From a virus, in the IMG/VR virus record IMGVR_UViG_3300027754_000366, positions 1-26,547 of that record: DNA of 26,547 nucleotides; one strand, written 5' to 3'. The position numbers and the translations under genes are program-made. The stretch's first letter is position 1, and every line of letters starts with the position of its first letter. This document shows, one piece after another, positions 1-6,093 of the stretch. A model generated the notes under the pieces. The model saw only the letters and a list, made by a program, of their open reading frames with translations. It had not been told where the DNA came from and did no database searches.

Positions 1-2
1 AT

Positions 3-242
3 GTTTGTTATGATTCATTTATAAAGAATGAACAGGACATATTAAATATACAGATTGACTTAGATTACTTATTAAATACTCTACCAAGTAGATGGAGAGA
101 TATTGTAGTAGCTCATAATATTGAAGGGTTAAGTTTAAAGGAAGTAGCTGTTAAGTTTAATATAACATTTCAAAGAGTAGCAGAAATAGAGAAATTAGCA
201 ATGAAGAAGTTACAAGATAAAGTAAATGGAGTTAGTGTTTAG
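3..242 (+). CDS. RNA polymerase sigma factor, RpoH-like, C-terminal part (5' end outside window)
   Basis: The open frame enters from the left edge and ends at TAG 240-242, giving 79 visible residues. They contain a sigma-70 family region 4: LPSRWRDIV, then a helix-turn-helix (LSLKEVAVKFNI) and the recognition-helix tail RVAEIEKLAMKKLQ. From memory, E. coli RpoH ends with RVRQLEKNAMKKLR, which is unusually close, so I call it sigma-32-like rather than ECF or housekeeping. Region 4.2 reads the -35 promoter box, so the protein presumably redirects host RNA polymerase to phage promoters. Regions 1-3 are not visible and it could be a truncated protein. It is the only clear plus-strand gene here, is convergent with the minus-strand late block, and overlaps the end of the neighbouring gene by 11 bp. 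No terminator separates them. Confidence 0.8.
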   Translation, partial: VCYDSFIKNEQDILNIQIDLDYLLNTLPSRWRDIVVAHNIEGLSLKEVAVKFNITFQRVAEIEKLAMKKLQDKVNGVSV

Positions 243-492
243 TAAAATAATCCAGCCAGAGACGTCTATAGTCTATTTCAGCATTTATAGAAGCAGATTC
301 TATATCATTAATGGCACTCATTAGGGCGGAATTAAATGATTTATCGTTTCTAGTGAACTCTAAAGATACTGTACCATCTTGAAACTTAAGTAAAGCATCC
401 GTACACCCAGCTTCATATAGGCTGTCTTCAAGATTTTTAGTATCTTCATTGACGTTTGAAAGGTGTATGATAAAGGTATGAGAGGCCTCCAT
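232..492 (-). CDS. Conserved small protein of unknown function
   Basis: This 86-residue acidic protein has a predicted alternating beta/alpha pattern: SHTFIIHLSNV, then an acidic helix, EAGCTDALL, FQDGTVSLEF, and a helix SALMSAINDIESA. The combination 'HTF.. / LEDSLYEAGCTDALL / DGTVSLEF / A..SAI.DIESA' resembles a widespread bacterial small-protein family that I recall only as uncharacterised, sometimes labelled HTH or antitoxin-like, so I give no function. The ATG at 492 lies 4 bp after the stop of the zinc-ribbon gene, and an AGGGG sits almost against the start, which suggests translational coupling. Its 3' end overlaps the convergent sigma gene at 232-242. Both genes probably share the transcript from the promoter at 1151-1179. 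Confidence 0.7.
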   Translation of the reverse strand: MEASHTFIIHLSNVNEDTKNLEDSLYEAGCTDALLKFQDGTVSLEFTRNDKSFNSALMSAINDIESASINAEIDYRRLWLDYFTKH

Positions 493-496
493 GCCC

Positions 497-700
497 CTAT
501 TTCTTGCCCGAATGTGTTCTTGCAGAAATAAGGTCTCTATCCATTACTAATGGTTTAGAGCTAATGCCAACTTGTTTAAGTAGCATACCATCACATCCTT
601 CAGTCTCCGCACACGGAATTTCCTCTAATATATTTTCATATTTATCTAATACTTCTATTGTACCATCACACTTATTACACTCGTAACTATAAAGTGGCAT
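497..700 (-). CDS. FmdB-type zinc-ribbon protein
   Basis: This is a 67-residue protein that starts MPLYSYECNKC, the hallmark N-terminus of the FmdB/CxxC_CxxC_SSSS putative regulatory family. The metal ligands are visible as C8/C11 and C30/C36, so one zinc ribbon occupies roughly residues 5-40. The tail is basic (ARTHSGKK). Proteins of this family are common in bacteria and phages. A regulatory or nucleic-acid-binding role is proposed but not proven. The start is supported by GGAG eight bases upstream of the ATG. It is the first sizeable gene after the structured leader (701-1144) and is followed after 4 bp by the 86-residue gene. Confidence 0.8.
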   Translation of the reverse strand: MPLYSYECNKCDGTIEVLDKYENILEEIPCAETEGCDGMLLKQVGISSKPLVMDRDLISARTHSGKK

Positions 701-814
701 ATTAGTATCTCCAGATATTAAATGTTAATTAATTAAGTCCCCCTATGGTGTCTACGGGGGGAGTAGGTCAATACGCACATTTAGATTGTGTTTAGACATT
801 CAACACCATTATTG

Positions 815-829
815 TCCCTTATGGGGACT
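815..829. repeat. Short perfect hairpin in the leader
   Basis: GTCCC, a five-base loop (TTATG) and GGGAC form a compact GC-rich hairpin on either strand. On the minus-strand transcript it lies about 115 bases before the zinc-ribbon start codon. No U-run follows. Confidence 0.5.
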
Positions 830-989
830 AACCTATCATGTAGCTCTCCTAGTACAATCCGGGGCACACACTCGATAGATCACATACTATCCCTATACTC
901 AAGCCTTAATTCCTTCTCCTGAGGCTCCTGGAGAGTTTTAAGACCACTAAAACTATAGTGGAGATATTAGATCACCTTACCTTTTTATA

Positions 990-1076
990 TTAGGCAGGAG
1001 GTAAACAGTTGGGGCATTGAGGTGCTGCCTTCTGTCTTACTGCTCCTGCGTTATTAAACACGGTCGAAGCGCTCAT
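990..1076 (-). CDS. Candidate 28-residue peptide with a C-terminal CPNC motif
   Basis: The frame runs from ATG at 1076 to TAA at 990-992 and encodes a small peptide beginning MSASTVFNNAGAVRQK and ending with CPNCLPPA. An AGGAG lies upstream with a rather long spacing of about 12 bases. The composition looks protein-like, with no low-complexity stretch, and a CxxC pair sits near the end. It would be the first translated frame on the transcript from the promoter at 1151-1179, so it could be a leader peptide, a small zinc- or redox-type peptide, or chance. I know no family for it. Confidence 0.4.
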   Translation of the reverse strand: MSASTVFNNAGAVRQKAAPQCPNCLPPA

Positions 1077-1120
1077 TGTCAGTAGTATCTCCTATGTTTT
1101 AAAGCTTTGGGTCTTTGTTT

Positions 1121-1144
1121 AAGAGGAAGTTTTATCTTCCCCTT
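1121..1144 (-). promoter_or_regulatory. 5'-terminal mRNA hairpin
   Basis: Read on the minus strand, AAGGGGAAG, a six-base loop ATAAAA and CTTCCTCTT form a nine-pair stem with one G-U pair. It starts about seven bases after the -10 box at 1151-1156, so it would sit at the very 5' end of the transcript. Such 5' stems are known to protect phage and bacterial mRNAs from decay; that role here is inferred from position. Confidence 0.55.
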
Positions 1145-1150
1145 AATTAA

Positions 1151-1179
1151 AATATACCACTACCTATATTGACTGTCAA
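1151..1179 (-). promoter_or_regulatory. Sigma-70-type promoter for the leader / zinc-ribbon unit
   Basis: On the minus strand the -35 box is TTGACA (1174-1179, perfect), the spacer is exactly 17 bp, and the -10 box is TATATT (1151-1156, five of six). Transcription would start near 1144. The -35 box is part of a short palindrome, TTGAC-T-GTCAA (1169-1179), which could also be an operator. It lies 13 bp downstream of the coiled-coil protein stop, so it re-initiates transcription for the last two genes of the block. Confidence 0.7.
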
Positions 1180-1191
1180 CAGTTTATTTTA

Positions 1192-1437
1192 CTATTTACC
1201 GTAGAGTCTTTCTAATAACCTATCTAACTTACTTTCTATTCTTCCTAAGTCTTCTTTAAGATTAACCTGTTCATTTACAACAGTCTTAATCTCAAGTTCA
1301 ATTAGTTTATTAACCTCAGTACGATTTACTGCCTTGTCTAGTTTATCTTGCATATTAGATAACCTTTTCTCCACTGTACCTAAGTAAAATACTACGCCGC
1401 CAAGTATGATATCCGCAAGTAATTGTATTGTTTCCAT
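1192..1437 (-). CDS. Small protein with an N-terminal membrane segment and a coiled coil
   Basis: This 81-residue protein has a hydrophobic stretch near residues 5-21 (LLADIILGGVVFYLG) and then a long charged heptad-patterned helix to the end (KRLSNMQDKLDKAV ... RIESKLDRLLERLYGK). One membrane anchor followed by a coiled coil is seen in inner-membrane spanin subunits and in XhlA-like lysis accessory proteins, but no lipoprotein partner is visible and the topology is weak because an Asp lies inside the segment. I therefore leave it unassigned. The ATG at 1437 has AAGG about ten bases upstream. It is the last gene of the tail block, 20 bp after the fibre gene. Confidence 0.6.
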   Translation of the reverse strand: METIQLLADIILGGVVFYLGTVEKRLSNMQDKLDKAVNRTEVNKLIELEIKTVVNEQVNLKEDLGRIESKLDRLLERLYGK

Positions 1438-1457
1438 TTTGGAAATGCCTTATTATC

Positions 1458-2792
1458 TTAGGTGCTTAAGTTTAAAAAGGGCAATGCAGTTGACGCGCTA
1501 GGCTCTACCAATATCAAGGTATTCACCGTAGGGAACGCACCAAAAGCACTTGTCTGTTGGTAGGCTATCGGCATACTTGTGGTAATGTCTGTTTTTCCGC
1601 CAAAATATGGAAAGTTACTTACGTTTGCCGCAAGGCAAGAAAATTGAGCAGTATCTGCGTCAGTATTAAATGCAAGCCAATATAAAGTGTTTGCACTTAA
1701 TGTACGGTAGGAGGGGGTACCTCCAGTAAGTCCCGTTGCGCCAGTGCTTATATTTCCGGAGTCATAAAAAGCTGACCCAGTTGGGCGGGAGGTTCCGGCG
1801 GCACTATTATACATAGCTAACCGCATATTTTTTGCGGCCTGTAATGTAGAAATATTAACTACAAATGAAAAGAAACTAAAGTCAGTACTAGATATAAATG
1901 GCACAAAATATACAGTACCAATGGTAAGCGTACTTGCCGTCGGTATAGTTGCTTTTGTTACTCCTAACACCCCCGGCCCATAATAATACCCAGAGGTAGT
2001 GCATATTGGAAATCCCTTGTTAATAGTATTTAACAATACTCTTTTATTTGTAGTGGCTGAGGTGTCATATGTCATTACATAGTCCGCCGCATAATCCGGA
2101 GTACTGTCCACACTTCTTCCCACTATATCCACAACAGTTGCATTACTGTTTGCTGAAGCTGTCACTTCACCTGTCAGGGCCGCCCTTGAAATGGTAGTTC
2201 CTGCAATTGTAAGACTAACCCCTGCCGTCAATGCCTCAGGCACCCCCGTACCTGCAGTGGCCCTACCTATTAAGCTAGCTGTTGCTATATTGGCCATTTT
2301 TGCTAGGGTGACAGCTCCACTCGCAATAGTAGTAGCATTAGAGTTAGCGGATGCTGTTACATCGCCAGTAAGTGCCGTTCTTTGTACTTGTATTGTGGAC
2401 CCAGCACCTGCATCGACTATTGCATTTGTAGTAGAGGTAGTCAATACTCGTCCACCCGTAAGTCCTGTCTCACTTACTGCAGTTATAAAAGAGCTTGAAC
2501 CATTAAATCCACCACTAGCCACATTATCTAATGTCTGTATAGTAGTCCCAGAAGAATCTTTAATTACTAATTTATAAAGTACAGTAGTACCTAACCAAAT
2601 ACCGTTACCACTATTTGGTCTGCCATTAGCGTCTAAGTCTACATAATTGCCAACTGAAGTTAAACCTCCAGCATCTGTATATGTAGGGGTTGGGGTCGTA
2701 GTCCCGGCTATGTAAGTATATACTTTACCAGAAGCTAGGGGAGAGCCTGAAGCATCTGAGAATTGTAATTCAGGGAATAAAATAGCTGCCAT
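1458..2792 (-). CDS. Tail fibre / tailspike-type adhesin
   Basis: The 444-residue protein begins with a particle-binding domain typical of podovirus fibres (residues about 1-95): LFPELQFSDASGSPLASGKV, an AGTTTPTPTYTDAGG segment, VDLDANGRP, and a TIQTLDNV end. Next come about 110 residues of Ser/Thr/Ala-rich repeats in which the ALTG(D/E)VTASANSNAT motif appears twice, once followed by VTLAKMANIATASLIGRATAG. The C-terminal half (residues about 250-444) is a beta-rich domain with no recognised enzyme motif and probably contacts the host receptor. The repeat module is shared with the 736-residue fibre at 14782-16992. The ATG follows the upstream stop by two bases with GAGGG nearby. No C-terminal chaperone domain is visible. 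Confidence 0.8.
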   Translation of the reverse strand: MAAILFPELQFSDASGSPLASGKVYTYIAGTTTPTPTYTDAGGLTSVGNYVDLDANGRPNSGNGIWLGTTVLYKLVIKDSSGTTIQTLDNVASGGFNGSSSFITAVSETGLTGGRVLTTSTTNAIVDAGAGSTIQVQRTALTGDVTASANSNATTIASGAVTLAKMANIATASLIGRATAGTGVPEALTAGVSLTIAGTTISRAALTGEVTASANSNATVVDIVGRSVDSTPDYAADYVMTYDTSATTNKRVLLNTINKGFPICTTSGYYYGPGVLGVTKATIPTASTLTIGTVYFVPFISSTDFSFFSFVVNISTLQAAKNMRLAMYNSAAGTSRPTGSAFYDSGNISTGATGLTGGTPSYRTLSANTLYWLAFNTDADTAQFSCLAANVSNFPYFGGKTDITTSMPIAYQQTSAFGAFPTVNTLILVEPSASTALPFLNLST

Positions 2793-2794
2793 GT

Positions 2795-4552
2795 CTATTG
2801 GCCCTCATCTTGTTGTTGCTGTTGTGGATTATCAAATATTATTCTACCGGGTATTACAGGGGCGGATGGTCTTACTGATGAGCCTATTGCATTAATTCCA
2901 CCTAAAGTAGCCTCACCTACATCTGCAACTTTCTCTCCTACCTTACCTGCCCTTCTTAGTAGATTAAATATCTTTTCAGTTCTAGTTGCAGAAGCAGTTT
3001 GTTCTTGCATCAGCTTAGTAAACTGAGCACTGAACTTAGTTTTACCATTTAAAAGACTTGATACTGCACTGGCCATCTTCTGTGGGTCCAGTTCAGAAGA
3101 CTTTAAGCCTACCATCCTACCTATTGTAGAGTTAGGTTGTGATTGGGCTTGTTTAGTAGCATTTACAAATCCAGTTAATGCTTTTAGTTTATCTGCAGTT
3201 TCTTGATTGCCTATCTTCGATACGTAACCTATTACTTGTGCTTGCTCCTGGGCATCTTTACCTAAAGTTCTTGACAGTTGCTCTAATGGTGTTAGGTTAG
3301 AGTTTCTGACTAAGTCTTTACGCAAGCCATCTAGTAACATGTTATGTAGTACTTCTGGTCCCTTTTCAGTCTTCATAACTAAATCAATGTCGTTTTGTAT
3401 TAAGTCATACTTAGGAGATTTAATAGTTTTTAATAAATCCGTACCAATGTTTTTAGATACCATACGACTTTGTTTTAATAAATCTTGAGCTTCTGCGAAT
3501 CCTGGTAGTTTATCCCTAAATGAATTTGTAATTTCAGCCACTGCTCCTTTATTGCCGTCACCATCTATTTCACCAATCATTTTACGTAATTGATTATAGT
3601 AGGCTAAGCTTCCTTTGTCTTGTACTGCAAAAGCATCTAATGTGCCCTCTGAGGCATCTAGTGCCTTTTTAGCGGCAGTTAATGTCTTAGGATTGACAAC
3701 ATTAAAGGCGTCAATAATTTCTTGTGGTGCTTGTTTGCTTGCAAGTACTTCGTCAAATTGAGCTGAAGCTTGTTTGGCAGTATCTCCTTTTAGTTTGGCA
3801 AAGAAATCTACTTGTGCCTGATAATCTTCAGGCTTTAGTCCAGCTTTCTTTATGCCTAAGTCTTTATAGATTTGCCCAACTTCAGATTTCATTGCAGCAT
3901 GAATTTCATCTGCTGTCTTTGCGGCTGTTTCTAAAGCTTTCTTATTAGCAATTTCACCTAATCCTAGTTTATTTGAGATTATATCTTTTGCTTTACCGGC
4001 AGCATATGGCACTACATTACTTAATGCTCCAACAGTTCCTCCTAATGCGGCACCTAAGGCACCTTTAGAAACTGCTTGGCTTCTAGTATCACCTTCCCCT
4101 GAGGCCTGTAACCCGCCAGCTAAACCACCTAAAGCAGCGGCAGGAATGCTTGCACCAGCTACGGCGCCAACAGGTAAGGTATTACCAATACCGTATAAGG
4201 TATCAGCAGCACCTTGAGATACTCCATCTTGAGCACCTGTCCCATAGAATTTATTGGAACCTTCTCTCATGAATTGGTTAAATTTACCAATACCGGCCTC
4301 CATCTTATCTGCTGTTTCGGGGCTTACCAACCTAGTTGCCCCCGCGGCAAGTTCTGCAGGGGCCATAAGTACACCTTGTGCTACACTTTGGGCACCTGAA
4401 CGTAAGGCAGACGGAATGTTAGAGGCCGTAGCTTCTGCTTTCTTAACTGCTTCAGCTCCAAATATCTTATCTGCCTGGGCTGCTTTATCGGCAGTACCAA
4501 GTTCAGCTTCTAACGCGTCTAGTTCTTGTTGTTCTGCTGGAGTTAATGCCAT
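2795..4552 (-). CDS. DNA ejection protein candidate (585 aa)
   Basis: The protein begins MALTPAEQQELDALEAELG, a start I associate with ejection/DNA-transfer proteins of P22-like phages. Hydrophobic Gly/Ala-rich stretches follow at about residues 122-152 (GAVAGASIPAAALGGLAGGL) and 162-187; they could insert into the host membrane during DNA delivery. The rest is mostly helical and Lys/Gln-rich, ending with a Q-rich tail. No lysozyme or peptidase motif is seen. It is the last of three large consecutive genes between the tail hub and the tail fibre, the place where P22 carries its three ejection proteins (gp7, gp20, gp16). I infer the role from that position, the size and the membrane-active segments; the match to one specific P22 protein is not certain. 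Confidence 0.7.
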   Translation of the reverse strand: MALTPAEQQELDALEAELGTADKAAQADKIFGAEAVKKAEATASNIPSALRSGAQSVAQGVLMAPAELAAGATRLVSPETADKMEAGIGKFNQFMREGSNKFYGTGAQDGVSQGAADTLYGIGNTLPVGAVAGASIPAAALGGLAGGLQASGEGDTRSQAVSKGALGAALGGTVGALSNVVPYAAGKAKDIISNKLGLGEIANKKALETAAKTADEIHAAMKSEVGQIYKDLGIKKAGLKPEDYQAQVDFFAKLKGDTAKQASAQFDEVLASKQAPQEIIDAFNVVNPKTLTAAKKALDASEGTLDAFAVQDKGSLAYYNQLRKMIGEIDGDGNKGAVAEITNSFRDKLPGFAEAQDLLKQSRMVSKNIGTDLLKTIKSPKYDLIQNDIDLVMKTEKGPEVLHNMLLDGLRKDLVRNSNLTPLEQLSRTLGKDAQEQAQVIGYVSKIGNQETADKLKALTGFVNATKQAQSQPNSTIGRMVGLKSSELDPQKMASAVSSLLNGKTKFSAQFTKLMQEQTASATRTEKIFNLLRRAGKVGEKVADVGEATLGGINAIGSSVRPSAPVIPGRIIFDNPQQQQQDEGQ

Positions 4553-4553
4553 A

Positions 4554-6092
4554 TTATTTACCTGCCTTAGCTCTTAGTTCTTGTAGACGTTTAAATTTAG
4601 CTGTCTGGTCTTTAGGATTAGCTGTTTCTTCTTTGACGTCACTATTGTATAGTGCTTTCTTGAGCTCAAAAGAAGATATGCTGGGGTTTGCGTCAATGGT
4701 ATTTTGTAGTTTAGTTGCCCTTGCTACCTTTTCATCTATGCCCTCAGCTGCCCTTAATGCTTTGAACTCCTCGGCACCAAATTCATTTAGGTCTTCTAGT
4801 CTTTGCATTAGTCTAGCATTTTCAGGTAATACATTACCATCTTTATCTGTTTGCTGTGATAATTTGTTACGCAGTGCCATTGCATTGCCTCGAAACACTG
4901 CTTCTGCCCTGTCTAAATCTCCTAAGGATTTAATTGGAATACCGGCAGATTTAGCTACTAATTGTATGATACCTGCGGCATCTGCAGCCCCAGACTGTAC
5001 CGCTCTTTTGCCAAGTCCGGCCAAAGCAAACCCTTCAGCAGCTTTGATAGTGGCATCATAGACTTTGCCTCGTTCCTGTGCCGAATTAGCTTCTGCAAAA
5101 GTACGATTTATAACATCGTTAACTTCTTTAGTTTCTTCTGGAATTCTAGGCAATCTAACAGGTTTACCAGAAATGGCAGAACTTATAGTAGCTGACAGGT
5201 TTGGGTCCCCCGCAACTTCACCTAATTGTTTGCCAAATGTAGTTAAGAAAGCAGTAGTGCCAACTTCTTCAATGTTACCTACCTTTAATACTTTATTGGT
5301 AAAGTCATTGCCATATAATGTATCAACTAAATTGATAGCATCTTTAGTATTTAACTTGTCGCCTTTCATAATAGTAGGCGCTAACTGTAAGAATGCTTCT
5401 TCTTTCGCTTTCTGGGCTTCTTTATTGCCTTTTAAGTCCTCGGCGGCGGCTAGTTTTGTACTAATGTCGACAAAAGTTTCAGCTTCTTTTAACATGCCAT
5501 TATCTAATAAAGTATTATATACAGCATCAGTTCCTTGTTTGCGGGCAGCAGCAATATTATCTTTTAATTCTTGCTTCTGAGCTTCACCTTTCTTCCATTT
5601 ATCTATTTCAAAGCCAAACTTACGTTCTTCCCTGTCATCAGCATTTTCGCCCCATTTAATGTCATATCCTAACTTTGTTTTCATTTGATCTTTAGTAAAG
5701 TTCTGCATATCTTCTCTAAGAGAGAAATCTTTATATTTGAACTCAGTGTCAACGCCAAACTTACTCCAATCTAGTGATATATCAGAACCAATCTTTTCTA
5801 TTTGTTTGGCATTTAGATTTTCAAACCCAATAGTCTTCCGCTCTTCTCTGGCATCTTGATTCATATCAAGCCCCATTGCTTGTTGCTCGCGAGCAAGTTT
5901 AACTGCATCCATTTGGGCAGCTCTAGCATCTCTAGCAAAGTCTATTTGATTTGGTCCTTGTGCGGCAATCTGCATTCTAGCAATATCCATTTGCTGAGCT
6001 CTTGCTTTCTCTTGTTCTAATTGAGCCATTACATTTGATGTAAAGCTTGGTAATTGTCCACCACCATTAAGTGCATTAAAGTCTATAGCCAT
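4554..6092 (-). CDS. Internal virion / ejection protein candidate (512 aa)
   Basis: The 512-residue protein is predicted to be almost entirely alpha-helical and highly charged. Residues about 20-180 have dense Arg/Glu/Lys heptad-like patterns (NQDAREERKTIGFENLNAKQ, DDREERKFGFEIDKWKKG), and further helices run to the C-terminus (RLQELRAKAGK). No enzymatic motif or TM segment is obvious. It is the middle one of three large genes after the tail-hub gene, so a role as an ejected internal protein is likely by synteny with P22-like phages. The stop and the next start are nearly contiguous (4552/4554), and an AGGAGG-like stretch precedes its ATG at 6092. Confidence 0.6.
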   Translation of the reverse strand: MAIDFNALNGGGQLPSFTSNVMAQLEQEKARAQQMDIARMQIAAQGPNQIDFARDARAAQMDAVKLAREQQAMGLDMNQDAREERKTIGFENLNAKQIEKIGSDISLDWSKFGVDTEFKYKDFSLREDMQNFTKDQMKTKLGYDIKWGENADDREERKFGFEIDKWKKGEAQKQELKDNIAAARKQGTDAVYNTLLDNGMLKEAETFVDISTKLAAAEDLKGNKEAQKAKEEAFLQLAPTIMKGDKLNTKDAINLVDTLYGNDFTNKVLKVGNIEEVGTTAFLTTFGKQLGEVAGDPNLSATISSAISGKPVRLPRIPEETKEVNDVINRTFAEANSAQERGKVYDATIKAAEGFALAGLGKRAVQSGAADAAGIIQLVAKSAGIPIKSLGDLDRAEAVFRGNAMALRNKLSQQTDKDGNVLPENARLMQRLEDLNEFGAEEFKALRAAEGIDEKVARATKLQNTIDANPSISSFELKKALYNSDVKEETANPKDQTAKFKRLQELRAKAGK

Positions 6093-6093
6093 A

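Larger units (their letters stand above)
701..1144 (-). promoter_or_regulatory. Structured leader / long untranslated region before the zinc-ribbon gene
   Basis: About 440 bases without a substantial gene lie between the promoter at 1151-1179 and the zinc-ribbon start. Several inverted repeats are visible: a 9-bp stem at the predicted RNA 5' end (1121-1144), GTCCC/GGGAC around a 5-base loop at 815-829, and a C-run/G-run stem at about 739-762. It also holds the mini-ORF at 990-1076 and a broken open frame (781-966). None of the stems is followed by a clear U-run, so they do not look like ordinary terminators. I recognise no riboswitch or tRNA. It may be a regulatory leader or a noncoding RNA; this is inference from position and hairpins. 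Confidence 0.45.

Noticed and set aside
739-762. C-run/G-run stem as a terminator
   Set aside because: The stem is plausible, but neither strand has a U-run after it.
701-1191. tRNA or known riboswitch in the leader
   Set aside because: No cloverleaf with a TTCGA-type arm and acceptor pairing could be drawn, and no riboswitch core was recognised.
4546-5580. Long plus-strand frames opposite the ejection-protein genes
   Set aside because: Ser/Leu/Ala-rich composition is a shadow of Lys/Glu/Ala codons on the minus strand; no ribosome sites and no conserved motifs.
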